Source of the DNA: Dallia pectoralis
Lineage: Eukaryota; Chordata; Actinopteri; Esociformes; Umbridae
Assembly (NCBI GenBank): GCA_029465975.1
Contig: CM055737.1
Span: forward strand, 15,075,645 to 15,139,644
Direction: 5' to 3'
DNA length: 64,000 nucleotides
The position numbers and the translations under genes were made by a program. The notes beneath the pieces were generated by a model. That model had not been told where the DNA came from. It saw only the letters and a program-made list of their open reading frames with translations, and searched no databases. Positions 19,922 through 33,700 of this stretch are shown piece after piece (the stretch's first letter is position 1; each line of letters opens with the position of its first letter).

Positions 19922-22291
19922 ATAAAAAGTTATGTGACAAGCCTTCCAGGGTCTGCCTGGACGCTCTCTGTCAACGACAAAAAATAAAAGAACTGTAAAA
20001 ATGAACCTAACCCCCTATTACATGCAAGCATCCAGACCAGGTCTTACGGGTGCCTTGCTGCTCTCGGTCAAAACAAAAAAAGGAAAAAAAAACATTCTAA
20101 ATTAAAACATAAGTCCCCAGATCCAATCACCATCAGTAAAGTATTTGTTTCTTACAAAAATTCTCCCGAAATCCTCCCTCCCAAGTGTGAACACCAACCG
20201 GACATTTTCTAAACAGTGGCCTATTCAATTGCACCATGAACATGACTCAACACAAAATTGACCAAATGCACATTTACCCCTTTCACTTCCCCGAATATAC
20301 CAAACAACAACATTTTCCTCCACTCATCACCATTCACAACTTTGATCTAATGTACATATAACATCTCCTCCCGAGAGCCTTCTCAAAAATACATACAACA
20401 AAGGACATTCAAAAAAGTGATTAAACATATCTGCTCCTTTACATACATCACACACTCTACTTATAGTCCTATCAATTTGATTGTAACTTTACCACCTTTG
20501 TGAAAATCCTATTGTGCCGTATTTTAAAATCATTGCTCACACTCAATGCTGTTATATTTCACCCTCAGATTACTCCACACTTTACTCACATCAAGAGTCG
20601 CAAGCCTTACTTTTGCCACACCTTCTCTGAGGCCGGCCTCTCCATCTGATCACCCAGTAATTTATACCTCCTTTTGTTTTGACAGTTTCAAACTTCACAT
20701 CCTTCTACAACCTCCTACAGTTTAACTCTACCATCCTTTACGAGGTCCTAACTCCCTCTGCCCTAACATAATTGTTTCCCTCTGGACATATGCTTTCCTT
20801 AATTTTCCGATACATCCCTACAATTACCTGTCGTCTCACATCATATTTACTCTTCTGAGTTGTATTATGATGTCCTTTTCAATTTTAAATCTTTATTATT
20901 TTCTGCTAGCAAATGTCTGACCTGTTTAACTCCAGCTTATTTAAAATACTTGCTGACCAACATGTTGTTGTTGTGTAATATTTTGGGATTAAAACAGTGG
21001 TTGATTTATAGCACCGTCTTTATCCACATATACTTCACAAACTTTGTCTTTCCCCCTGCTTCAAACACCTCCCTGTAAAGTATGACATCTCCTCACACCT
21101 TGGTTTATTAAAAACACCATTAAAGACCATTCACCACATCCACCAAACCTGTGCAGATAATCCTTAAAGCTCATCCAACAATATCCCATCTTTGCCATAC
21201 AGATATTTCTTTATTGTTTTCACCCTCAGTGCTTTTTCTTCATCTCCACATCTATCAACTTCAAACCCCATCTTTGTACCCATTTATTAAAACTTTGTGC
21301 TTAATCTTTGCCGGCTTTCAGGTCCCTACAAAACTGTCTATTTCCCTGTTTAACTCCTTCACCACCCACAAGGTAAATCCAGGCCACTCAAACATGGTTC
21401 ACCTGTGACAAAAACAGACAATTAGATTACCACCACCTTTCCCCTAAGACTCAACCTTCTCATCCTCCAGAAACGCAAAACCCTGTTTCATCTTATTTAT
21501 AACTCATATCCTGTTACATCGCGTGCACTGCACCATTCCACACCCCACACTTACACCTAACACTTTAATCATTCCTGGCAACCACAGTCAGCGGTAATCA
21601 CATCCTCCCATATCACATTACCTACCCTCAAATTTCTGATTTTCCTAAATTCACTTTTGCTCCTGATGCTTTCCCATCGTTCCTAAGTCAAACACCCTCT
21701 TCACACTAGCCAAATCCCTCACTGTTATGTTTGTGTCATCTGCATATTGGTGAATTATGCTCTCTCCATGAATATTGATACCTGCGTACATAATGATCTT
21801 TCTTTAAAATGGTGGATAATGGTTCTGCTGTAATGCTGTAGAGTAAAGCGGACAACGGGCATCCCTGCCTCCACCGATCTCTCTAACCTAAAACTGTCTG
21901 TCACTACCCCATTGCATTTAACCTTACTCTTTGCACTATTATATAATAGCAACCACTGCTAATCTATTCCCAAACCCCGTATCTCTCTAAAACCTTGAAC
22001 ATAAACTCACATATGCTCTACTCTATCAAACGCTTTATTAAAGTCCACACTAATCACTATCCCTCCCTCTACTTTCATATGTCTAACTACATCCCTGACT
22101 GACTTAATAATGTCCATCTATATCTCTACCGAATGCCATATGCCTCGTTGATGAAATGATTGATCCTGCTACTGACTTCATCCGATTTGCCTTCAATATT
22201 TTATAGTCTGTATTTAATAAACTTATACCCCTGTAATTCCTAACAACAACTTACTTCCTTTTTCTTATAAATAAATTATGATTAACCCGGT
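19922..22291 (-). mobile_element. Mutsu-like retrotransposon A, 3' part (inverted copy)
   Basis: Reverse complement of about 1573-4050, ending at the N gap. It carries the ORF2 C-terminal region and part of the RT. Compared with the + copy it lacks about 112 bp at the 3' end (equivalent of 4051-4162), so there is no AATAAA and no long poly(A): CTTTTTAT joins directly to AAAACGCCC of the 5S gene. Substitutions and indels are far more frequent than in inverted element B and extend to the gap edge, which suits a low-coverage contig end. Confidence 0.85.
20097..22291 (-). pseudogene. ORF2 RT and C-terminal region of inverted element A, heavily frameshifted
   Basis: Recognisable ORF2 pieces on the minus strand include LYNSAKSKVKCNGVVTDS at about 21950-21895, the tract with the YADD box near 21750, and the C-terminal zinc-finger region near 20440-20480. 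No open stretch is longer than about 65 codons. The copy has no coding capacity as given. Because the + copy is much better preserved, errors rather than age may explain much of the damage. Confidence 0.78.
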
Positions 22292-22791
22292 NNNNNNNNN
22301 NNNNNNNNNNNNNNNNNNNNNNNNNNNNNNNNNNNNNNNNNNNNNNNNNNNNNNNNNNNNNNNNNNNNNNNNNNNNNNNNNNNNNNNNNNNNNNNNNNNN
22401 NNNNNNNNNNNNNNNNNNNNNNNNNNNNNNNNNNNNNNNNNNNNNNNNNNNNNNNNNNNNNNNNNNNNNNNNNNNNNNNNNNNNNNNNNNNNNNNNNNNN
22501 NNNNNNNNNNNNNNNNNNNNNNNNNNNNNNNNNNNNNNNNNNNNNNNNNNNNNNNNNNNNNNNNNNNNNNNNNNNNNNNNNNNNNNNNNNNNNNNNNNNN
22601 NNNNNNNNNNNNNNNNNNNNNNNNNNNNNNNNNNNNNNNNNNNNNNNNNNNNNNNNNNNNNNNNNNNNNNNNNNNNNNNNNNNNNNNNNNNNNNNNNNNN
22701 NNNNNNNNNNNNNNNNNNNNNNNNNNNNNNNNNNNNNNNNNNNNNNNNNNNNNNNNNNNNNNNNNNNNNNNNNNNNNNNNNNNNNNNNNNN
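22292..22791. other. Assembly gap, 500 N
   Basis: Exactly 500 N between inverted element A and 5S array III (+). The fixed length indicates a scaffolding gap of unknown true size. Orientation changes across it, so the order of the flanks is not proven. Confidence 0.98.
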
Positions 22792-24851
22792 GATCTTGGA
22801 AGCCAAACATGGTCGGGCTTGGTTAGTACTTGGATGGGAGACCGCCTAGGAAATATCTAGTGTTGTAAGCATTTTGTTATTTTCATGGCGGGAAGAAACA
22901 ATCAATCAAAAAGTTAATTATGCAGTGAAGAAATCAATAAGAGCTGTAATTTCAACTTTTCTAATAGCTTACGGCCACACCACCCTGAAAACGCCCGATC
23001 TCGTCTGATCTCGGAAGCCAAGCAGGGTCGGGCTTGGTTAGTACTTGGATGGGAGACCGCCTAGGAATATCTAGTGTTGTAAGCATTTTGTTATTTTCTT
23101 GGCGGGAAGAAACAATCAATCAAAAAGTTAATTATGCAGTGAAGAAATCAATAACAGCTGTATTTTCAAATGTTCTAATACCCTACGGCCACACCACCCT
23201 GAAAACGCCTGATCTCGGAAACCAAACGGGTCGGGCTTGGTTAGTACTTGGATGGGAGACCGCCTAGTAATATCTAGTGTTGTAAGCATTTTGTTATTTT
23301 CATGGCGGGAAGAAACAATCAATCAAAAAGTTAATTATGCAGTGAAGAAATCAATAAGAGCTGTAATTTCAACTTTTCTAATAGCTTACGGCCACACCAC
23401 CCTGAAAACGCCCGATCTCGTCTGATCTCGGAAGCCAAGCAGGGTTGGGCTTGGTTAGTACTTGGATGGGAGACCGCCTAGGAATATCTAGTGTTGTAAG
23501 CATTTTGTTATTTTCATGGCGGGAAGAAACAATCAATCAAAAAGTTAATTATGCAGTGAAGAAATCAATAAGAGCTGTAATTTCAACTTGTCTTATCGCT
23601 TACGGCCACACCACCCTGAAATCGCCCGATCTTGGAAGCCAAACATGGTCGGGCTTGGTTAGTACTTGGATGGGAGACCGCCTAGGAATATCTAGTGTTG
23701 TAAGCATTTTGTTATTTTCATGGCGGGAAGAAACAATCAATCAAAAAGTTAATTATGCAGTGAAGAAATCAATAAGAGCTGTAATTTCAACTTTTCTAAT
23801 AGCTTACGGCCACACCACCCTGAAAACGCCCGATCTCGTCTGATCTCGGAAGCCAAGCAGGGTCGGGCTTGGTTAGTACTTGGATGGGAGACCGCCTAGG
23901 AATATCTAGTGTTGTAAGCATTTTGTTATTTTCTTGGCGGGAAGAAACAATCAATCAAAAAGTTAATTATGCAGTGAAGAAATCAATAACAGCTGTATTT
24001 TCAAATGTTCTAATACCCTACGGCCACACCACCCTGAAAACGCCTGATCTCGGAAACCAAACAGGGTCGGGCTTGGTTAGTACTTGGATGGGAGACCGCC
24101 TAGGAATATCTAGTGTTGTAAGCATTTTGTTATTTTCATGGCGGGAAGAAACAATCAATCAAAAAGTTAATTATGCAGTGAAGAAATCAATAAGAGCTGT
24201 AATTTCAACTTTTCTAATAGCTTACGGCCACACCACCCTGAAAACGCCCGATCTCGTCTGATCTCGGAAGCCAAGCAGGGTCGGGCTTGGTTAGTACTTG
24301 GATGGGAGACCGCCTAGGAATATCTAGTGTTGTAAGCATTTTGTTATTTTCTTGGCGGGAAGAAACAATCAATCAAAAAGTTAATTATGCAGTGAAGAAA
24401 TCAATAACAGCTGTATTTTCAAATGTTCTAATACCCTACGGCCACACCACCCTGAAAACGCCTGATCTCGGAAACCAAACAGGGTCGGGCTTGGTTAGTA
24501 CTTGGATGGGAGACCGCCTGGGAATATCTAGTGTTGTAAGCATTTTGTTATTTTCTTGGCGGGAAGAAACAATCAATCATAAAGTTAATTATGCATTGAA
24601 GAAATCAATAAGAGCTGTAATTTCAACTTTTCTAATAGCTTACGGCCACACCACCCTGAAAACGCCCGATCTCGTCTGATCTCGGAAGCCAAGCAGGGTC
24701 GGGCTTGGTTAGTACTTGGATGGGAGACCGCCTAGGAATATCTAGTGTTGTAAGCATTTTGTTATTTTCATGGCGGGAAGAAACAATCAATCAAAAAGTT
24801 AATTATGCAGTGAAGAAATCAATAAGAGCTGTAATTTCAACTTTTCTAATA

Positions 24852-27800
24852 GCTTACGGCCACACCACCCTGAAAACGCCCGATCTCGTCTGATCTCGGA
24901 AGCCAAGCAGGGTCGGGCTTGGTTAGTACTTGGATGGGAGACCGCCTAGGAATATCTAGTGTTGTAAGCATTTTGTTATTTTCTTGGCGGGAAGAAACAA
25001 TCAATCAAAAAGTTAATTATGCAGTGAAGAAATCAATAACAGCTGTATTTTCAAATGTTCTAATACCCTACGGCCACACCACCCTGAAAACGCCCGATCT
25101 CGGAAACCAAACAGGGTCGGGCTTGGTTAGTACTTGGATGGGAGACCGCCTAGGAATATCTAGTGTTGTAAGCATTTTGTTATTTTCTTGGCGGGAAGAA
25201 ACAATCAATCAAAAAGTTAATTATGCAGTGAAGAAATCAATAAGAGCTGTAATTTCAACTTTTCTAATAGCTTACGGCCACACCACCCTGAAAACGCCCG
25301 ATCTCGTCTGATCTCGGAAGCCAAGCAGGGTTGGGCTTGGTTAGTACTTGGATGGGAGACCGCCTAGGAATATCTAGTGTTGTAAGCATTTTGTTATTTT
25401 CATGGCGGGAAGAAACAATCAATCAAAAAGTTAATTATGCAGTGAAGAAATCAATAAGAGCTGTAATTTCAACTTTTCTTATCGCTTACGGCCACACCAC
25501 CCTGAAATCGCCCGATCTCGTCTGATCTCGGAAGCCAAGCAGGGTCGGGCTTGGTTAGTACTTGGATGGGAGACCGCCTAGGAATATCTAGTGTTGTAAG
25601 CATTTTGTTATTTTCTTGGCGGGAAGAAACAATCAATCAAAAAGTTAATTATGCAGTGAAGAAATCAATAACAGCTGTATTTTCAAATGTTCTAATACCC
25701 TACGGCCACACCACCCTGAAAACGCCTGATCTCGGAAACCAAACCGGGTCGGTCTTGGTTAGTACTTGGATGGGAGACCGCCTGGAAATATCTTGTTGTA
25801 AGCATTTTGTTATTTTCTTGGCGGGAAGAAACAAACAATCAAAAAGTTAATTATGCAGTGAAGAAATCAATAAGAGCTGTAATTTCAACTTTTCTAATAG
25901 CTTACGGCCACACCACCCTGAAAACGCCCGATCTCGTCTGATCTCGGAAGCCAAGCAGGGTTGGGCTTGGTTAGTACTTGGATTGGAGACCGCCTAGGAA
26001 TATCTAGTGTTGTAAGCATTTTGTTATTTTCATGGCGGGAAGAAACAATCAATCAAAAAGTTAATTATGCAGTGAAGAAATCAATAAGAGCTGTAATTTC
26101 AACTTGTCTTATCGCTTACGGCCACACCACCCTGAAAACGCCCGATCTCGTCTGATCTCGGAAGCCAAGCAGGGTCGGGCTTGGTTAGTACTTGGATAGG
26201 CGACCGCCTAGGAATATCTAGTGTTGTAAGCATTTTGTTATTTTCTTGGCGGGAAGAAACAATCTATCAAAAAGTTAATTATGCAGTGAAGAAATCAATA
26301 ACAGCTGTAATTTCAACTCTTCTAATAGCTTACGGGCACACCACCCTGAAAACGCCCGATCTCGTCTGATCTCGGATGCCAAGCAGGGTCGGGCTTGGTT
26401 AGTACTTGGATGGGAGACCGCCTAGGAATATCTAGTGTTGTAAACATTTATTATTTTCTTGGCGGGAAGAAACAATCAATCAAAAGTTAATTATGCAGTG
26501 AAGAAATCAATCAGAGCTGTATTTTCAAATGTTCTAATAGCTTACGGCCACACCACCCTGAAAACGCCCGATCTCGTCTGATCTTGCAAGCCAAGCAGGG
26601 TCGGGCTAGGTTAGTACTTGGATGGGAGACCGCCTAGGAATATCTAGTGTTGTAAGCATTTTGTTATTTTCTTGGCGGGAAGATACAATCAATCAAAAAG
26701 TTAATTATGCAGTGAAGAAATCAATAACAGCTGTATTTTCAAATGTTCTAATACCCTACGGCCACACCACCCTGAAAACGCCTGATCTCGGAAACCAAAC
26801 AGGGTCGGGCTTGGTTAGTACTTGGATGGGAGACCGCCTGGGAATATCTAGTGTTGTAAGCATTTTGTTATTTTCTTGGCGGGAAGAAACAATCAATCAA
26901 AAAGTTAATTATGCAGTGAAGAAATCAATAAGAGCTGTAATTTCAACTTTTCTAATAGCTTACGGCCTCACCACCCTGAAAACGCCCGATCTCGTCTGAT
27001 CTCGGAAGCCAAGCAGGGTTGGTCTTGGTTAGTACTTGGATGGGAGACCGCCTAGGAATATCTAGTGTTGTAAGCATTTTGTTATTTTCATGGCGGGAAG
27101 AAACAATCAATCAAAAAGTTAATTATGCAGTGAAGAAATCAATAAGAGCTGTAATTTCAACTGGTCTTATCGCTTACGGCCACACCACCCTGAAATCGCC
27201 CGATCTCGTCTGATCTCGGAAGCCAAGCAGGGTCGGGCTTGGTTAGTACTTGGATGGGAGACCGCCTAGGAATATCTAGTGTTGTAAGCATTTTGTTATT
27301 TTCTTGGCGGGAAGAAACAATCAATCAAAAAGTTAATTATGCAGTGAAGAAATCAATAACAGCTGTATTTTCAAATGTTCTAATACCCTACGGCCACACC
27401 ACCCTGAAAACGCCTGATCTCGGAAACCAAACAGGGTCGGGCTTGGTTAGTACTTGGATGGGAGACCGCCTAGTAATATCTAGTGTTGTAAGCATTTTGT
27501 TATTTTCATGGCGGGAAGAAACAATCAATCCAAAAGTTAATTATGCAGTGAAGAAATCAATAACAGCTTTATTTTCAAATGTTCTAATACCCTACGGCCA
27601 CACCACCCTGAAAACGCCTGATCTCAGAAACCAAACAGGGTCGGGCTTGGTTAGTACTTGGATGGGAGACCGCCTAGTAATATCTAGTGTTGTAAGCATT
27701 TTGTTATTTTCATGGCGGGAAGAAACAATCAATCAAAAAGTTAATTATGCAGTGAAGAAATCAATAAGAGCTGTAATTTCAACTTTTCTAATAGCTTACG

Positions 27801-28250
27801 GCCACACCACCCTGAAAACGCCCGATCTCGTCTGATCTCGGAAGCCAAGCAGGGTCGGGCTTGGTTAGTACTTGGATGGGAGACCGCCTAGGAATATCTA
27901 GTGTTGTAAGCATTTTGTTATTTTCTTGGCGGGAAGAAACAATCAATCAAAAAGTTAATTATGCAGTGAAGAAATCAATAACAGCTGTATTTTCAAATGT
28001 TCTAATACCCTACGGCCACACCACCCTGAAAACGCCTGATCTCGGAAACCAAACAGGGTCGGGCTTGGTTAGTACTTGGATGGGAGACCGCCTAGTAATA
28101 TCTAGTGTTGTAAGCATTTTGTTATTTTCATGGCGGGAAGAAACAATCAATCAAAAAGTTAATTATGCAGTGAAGAAATCAATAAGAGCTGTAATTTCAA
28201 CTTTTCTAATAGCTTACGGCCACACCACCCTGAAAACGCCCGATCTCGTC
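24852..28250 (+). repeat. 17-unit block of 5S array, left copy of a segmental duplication
   Basis: The order from 24852 is F D F F D F F F F D F F D D F D F. The same order recurs from 30718 at an offset of 5864-5868 bp. Rare private variants are shared: GATAGGCGACC (26196), ATCTATCAAAAAG (26263), ACGGGCACACC (26332), CGGATGCCAAG (26376), TTGCAAGCC with GGGCTAGG (26583-26610), AGATACAATC (26681), GGCCTCACC (26965), CTGGTCTTATCGC (27160), AGCTTTATTTTC (27565) and CTCAGAAACC (27622). Confidence 0.85.
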
Positions 28251-30717
28251 TGATCTCGGAAGCCAAGCAGGGTCGGGCTTGGTTAGTACTTGGATGGGAG
28301 ACCGCCTAGGAATATCTAGTGTTGTAAGCATTTTGTTATTTTCATGGCGGGAAGAAACAATCAATCAAAAAGTTAATTATGCAGTGAAGAAATCAATAAG
28401 AGCTGTAATTTCAACTTGTCTTATCGCTTACGGCCACACCACCCTGAAAACGCCCGATCTTGGAAGCCAAACATGGTCGGGCTTGGTTAGTACTTGGATG
28501 GGAGACCGCCTAGGAATATCTAGTGTTGTAAGCATTTTGTTATTTTCATGGCGGGAAGAAACAATCAATCAAAAAGTTAATTATGCAGTGAAGAAATCAA
28601 TAAGAGCTGTAATTTCAACTTTTCTAATAGCTTACGGCCACACCACCCTGAAAACGCCCGATCTCGTCTGATCTCGGAAGCCAAGCAGGGTCGGGCTTGG
28701 TTAGTACTTGGATGGGAGACCGCCTAGGAATATCTAGTGTTGTAAGCATTTTGTTATTTTCTTGGCGGGAAGAAACAATCAATCAAAAAGTTAATTATGC
28801 AGTGAAGAAATCAATAACAGCTGTATTTTCAAATGTTCTAATACCCTACGGCCACACCACCCTGAAAACGCCTGATCTCGGAAACCAAACAGGGTCGGGC
28901 TTGGTTAGTACTTGGATGGGAGACCGCCTAGGAATATCTAGTGTTGTAAGCATTTTGTTATTTTCTTGGCGGGAAGAAACAATCAATCAAAAGTTAATTA
29001 TGCAGTGAAGAAATCAATAAGAGCTGTAATTTCAACTTTTCTAATAGCTTACGGCCACACCACCCTGAAAACGCCCGATCTCGTCTGATCTCGGAAGCCA
29101 AGCAGGGTCGGGCTTGGTTAGTACTTGGATGGGAGACCGCCTAGGAATATCTAGTGTTGTAAGCATTTTGTTATTTTCTTGGCGGGAAGAAACAATCAAT
29201 CAAAAAGTTAATTATGCAGTGAAGAAATCAATAAGAGCTGTAATTTCAACTTTTCTAATAGCTTACGGCCACACCACCCTGAAAACGCCCGATCTCGGAA
29301 GCCAAACAGGGTCGGGCTTGGTTAGTACTTGGATGGGAGACCGCCTAGTAATATCTAGTGTTGTAAGCATTTTGTTATTTTCATGGCGGGAAGAAACAAT
29401 CAATCAAAAGTTAATTATGCAGTGAAGAAATCAATAAGAGCTGTAATTTCAACTTTTCTAATAGCTTACGGCCACACCACCCTGAAAACGCCCGATCTCG
29501 TCTGATCTCGGAAGCCAAGCAGGGTCGGGCTTGGTTAGTACTTGGATGGGAGACCGCCTAGGAATATCTAGTGTTGTAAGCATTTTGTTATTTTCATGGC
29601 GGGAAGAAACAATCAATCAAAAAGTTAATTATGCAGTGAAGAAATCAATAAGAGCTGTAATTTCAACTTGTCTTATCGCTTACGGCCACACCACCCTGAA
29701 ATCGCCCGATCTTGGAAGCCAAACATGGTCGGGCTTGGTTAGTACTTGGATGGGAGACCGCCTAGGAATATCTAGTGTTGTAAGCATTTTGTTATTTTCA
29801 TGGCGGGAAGAAACAATCAATCAAAAAGTTAATTATGCAGTGAAGAAATCAATAAGAGCTGTAATTTCAACTTTTCTAATAGCTTACGGCCACACCACCC
29901 TGAAAACGCCCGATCTCGTCTGATCTCGGAAGCCAAGCAGGGTCGGGCTTGGTTAGTACTTGGATGGGAGACCGCCTAGGAATATCTAGTGTTGTAAGCA
30001 TTTTGTTATTTTCTTGGCGGGAAGAAACAATCAATCAAAAAGTTAATTATGCAGTGAAGAAATCAATAACAGCTGTATTTTCAAATGTTCTAATACCCTA
30101 CGGCCACACCACCCTGAAAACGCCTGATCTCGGAAACCAAACAGGGTCGGGCTTGGTTAGTACTTGGATGGGAGACCGCCTAGTAATATCTAGTGTTGTA
30201 AGCATTTTGTTATTTTCATGGCGGGAAGAAACAATCAATCAAAAAGTTAATTATGCAGTGAAGAAATCAATAAGAGCTGTAATTTCAACTTTTCTAATAG
30301 CTTACGGCCACACCACCCTGAAAACGCCCGATCTCGTCTGATCTCGGAAGCCAAGCAGGGTCGGGCTTGGTTAGTACTTGGATGGGAGACCGCCTAGGAA
30401 TATCTAGTGTTGTAAGCATTTTGTTATTTTCTTGGCGGGAAGAAACAATCAATCAAAAAGTTAATTATGCAGTGAAGAAATCAATAAGAGCTGTAATTTC
30501 AAATGTTCTAATACCCTACGGCCACACCACCCTGAAAACGCCCGATCTCGGAAGCCAAACAGGGTCGGGCTTGGTTAGTACTTGGATGGGAGACCGCCTA
30601 GGAATATCTAGTGTTGTAAGCATTTTGTTATTTTCATGGCGGGAAGAAACAATCAATCAAAAAGTTAATTATGCAGTGAAGAAATCAATAAGAGCTGTAA
30701 TTTCAACTTTTCTAATA

Positions 30718-33700
30718 GCTTACGGCCACACCACCCTGAAAACGCCCGATCTCGTCTGATCTCGGAAGCCAAGCAGGGTCGGGCTTGGTTAGTACTTGGA
30801 TGGGAGACCGCCTAGGAATATCTAGTGTTGTAAGCATTTTGTTATTTTCTTGGCGGGAAGAAACAATCAATCAAAAAGTTAATTATGCAGTGAAGAAATC
30901 AATAACAGCTGTATTTTCAAATGTTCTAATACCCTACGGCCACACCACCCTGAAAACGCCTGATCTCGGAAACCAAACAGGGTCGGGCTTGGTTAGTACT
31001 TGGATGGGAGACCGCCTGGGAATATCTAGTGTTGTAAGCATTTTGTTATTTTCTTGGCGGGAAGAAACAATCAATCAAAGTTAATTATGCATTGAAGAAA
31101 TCAATAAGAGCTGTAATTTCAACTTTTCTAATAGCTTACGGCCACACCACCCTCAAAACGCCCGATCTCGTCTGATCTCGGAAGCCAAGCAGGGTTGGTC
31201 TTGGTTAGTACTTGGATGGGAGACCGCCTAGGAATATCTAGTGTTGTAAGCATTTTGTTATTTTCATGGCGGGAAGAAACAATCAATCAAAAAGTTAATT
31301 ATGCAGTGAAGAAATCAATAAGAGCTGTAATTTCAACTGGTCTTATCGCTTACGGCCACACCACCCTGAAATCGCCCGATCTCGTCTGATCTCGGAAGCC
31401 AAGCAGGGTCGGGCTTGGTTAGTACTTGGATGGGAGACCGCCTAGGAATATCTAGTGTTGTAAGCATTTTGTTATTTTCTTGGCGGGAAGAAACAATCAA
31501 TCAAAAAGTTAATTATGCAGTGAAGAAATCAATAACAGCTGTATTTTCAAATGTTCTAATACCCTACGGCCACACCACCCTGAAAACGCCCGATCTCGGA
31601 AACCAAACAGGGTCGGGCTTGGTTAGTACTTGGATGGGAGACCGCCTGGAAATATCTAGTGTTGTAAGCATTTTGTTATTTTCTTGGCGGGAAGAAACAA
31701 ACAATCAAAAAGTTAATTATGCAGTGAAGAAATCAATAAGAGCTGTAATTTCAACTTTTCTAATAGCTTACGGCCACACCACCCTGAAAACGCCCGATCT
31801 CGTCTGATCTCGGAAGCCAAGCAGGGTTGGGCTTGGTTAGTACTTGGATTGGAGACCGCCTAGGAATATCTAGTGTTGTAAGCATTTTGTTATTTTCATG
31901 GCGGGAAGAAACAATCAATCAAAAAGTTAATTATGCAGTGAAGAAATCAATAAGAGCTGTAATTTCAACTTGTCTTATCGCTTACGGCCACACCACCCTG
32001 AAAACGCCCGATCTCGTCTGATCTCGGAAGCCAAGCAGGGTCGGGCTTGGTTAGTACTTGGATAGGCGACCGCCTAGGAATATCTAGTGTTGTAAGCATT
32101 TTGTTATTTTCTTGGCGGGAAGAAACAATCTATCAAAAAGTTAATTATGCAGTGAAGAAATCAATAACAGCTGTAATTTCAACTCTTCTAATAGCTTACG
32201 GGCACACCACCCTGAAAACGCCCGATCTCGTCTGATCTCGGATGCCAAGCAGGGTCGGGCTTGGTTAGTACTTGGATGGGAGACCGCCTAGGAATATCTA
32301 GTGTTGTAAACATTATATTATTTTCTTGGCGGGAAGAAACAATCAATCCAAAAGTTAATTATGCAGTGAAGAAATCAATCAGAGCTGTATTTTCAAATGT
32401 TCTAATAGCTTACGGCCACACCACCCTGAAAACGCCCGATCTCGTCTGATCTTGCAAGCCAAGCAGGGTCGGGCTAGGTTAGTACTTGGATGGGAGACCG
32501 TCTAGGAATATCTAGTGTTGTAAGCATTTTGTTATTTTCTTGGCGGGAAGATACAATCAATCAAAAAGTTCATTATGCAGTGAAGAAATCAATAACAGCT
32601 GTATTTTCAAATGTTCTAATACCCTACGGCCACACCACCCTGAAAACGCCTGATCTCGGAAACCAAACAGGGTCGGGCTTGGTTAGTACTTGGATGGGAG
32701 ACCGCCTGGGAATATCTAGTGTTGTAAGCATTTTGTTATTTTCTTGGCGGGAAGAAACAATCAATCAAAAAGTTAAATATGCAGTGAAGAAATCAATAAG
32801 AGCTGTAATTTCAACTTTTCTAATAGCTTACGGCCTCACCACCCTGAAAACGCCCGATCTCGTCTGATCTCGGAAGCCAAGCAGGGTTGGTCTTGGTTAG
32901 TACTTGGATGGGAGACCGCCTAGGAATATCTAGTGTTGTAAGCATTTTGTTATTTTCATGGCGGGAAGAAACAATCAATCAAAAAGTTAATTATGCAGTG
33001 AAGAAATCAATAAGAGCTGTAATTTCAACTGGTCTTATCGCTTACGGCCACACCACCCTGAAATCGCCCGATCTCGTCTGATCTCGGAAGCCAAGCAGGG
33101 TCGGGCTTGGTTAGTACTTGGATGGGAGACCGCCTAGGAATATCTAGTGTTGTAAGCATTTTGTTATTTTCTTGGCGGGAAGAAACAATCAATCAAAAAG
33201 TTAATTATGCAGTGAAGAAATCAATAACAGCTGTATTTTCAAATGTTCTAATACCCTACGGCCACACCACCCTGAAAACGCCTGATCTCGGAAACCAAAC
33301 CGGGTCGGGCTTGGTTAGTACTTGGATGGGAGACCGCCTAGTAATATCTAGTGTTGTAAGCATTTCGTTATTTTCATGGCGGGAAGAAACAATCAATCCA
33401 AAAGTTAATTATGCAGTGAAGAAATCAATAACAGCTTTATTTTCAAATGTTCTAATACCCTACGGCCACACCACCCTGAAAACGCCTGATCTCAGAAACC
33501 AAACAGGGTCGGGCTTGGTTAGTACTTGGATGGGAGACCGCCTAGTAATATCTAGTGTTGTAAGCATTTTGTTATTTTCATGGCGGGAAGAAACAATCAA
33601 TCAAAAAGTTAATTATGCAGTGAAGATATCAATAAGAGCTGTAATTTCAACTTTTCTAATAGCTTACGGCCACACCACCCTGAAAACGCCCGATCTCGTC

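Larger units (their letters stand above)
1570..22291. repeat. About 20-kb imperfect palindrome: A-array-B / B-array-A inverted
   Basis: From about 1570 to 11848 the order is element A 3' part, 5S array, element B 5' part, all on +. From 12241 to 22291 the same series runs on the minus strand in reverse. About 392 bp (11849-12240) in the middle belong to the left arm only. Each array holds 25 complete 5S copies plus one half copy against each element. Arm differences within element B are mainly homopolymer lengths, while the outer part of the right arm is much noisier. The structure is directly visible; whether it exists in the genome is doubtful. Confidence 0.88.

Noticed and set aside
22265..22826. 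Open frames across the N runs at 22292, 39091 and 61881
   Set aside because: They consist of unknown residues spanning assembly gaps and carry no coding evidence.
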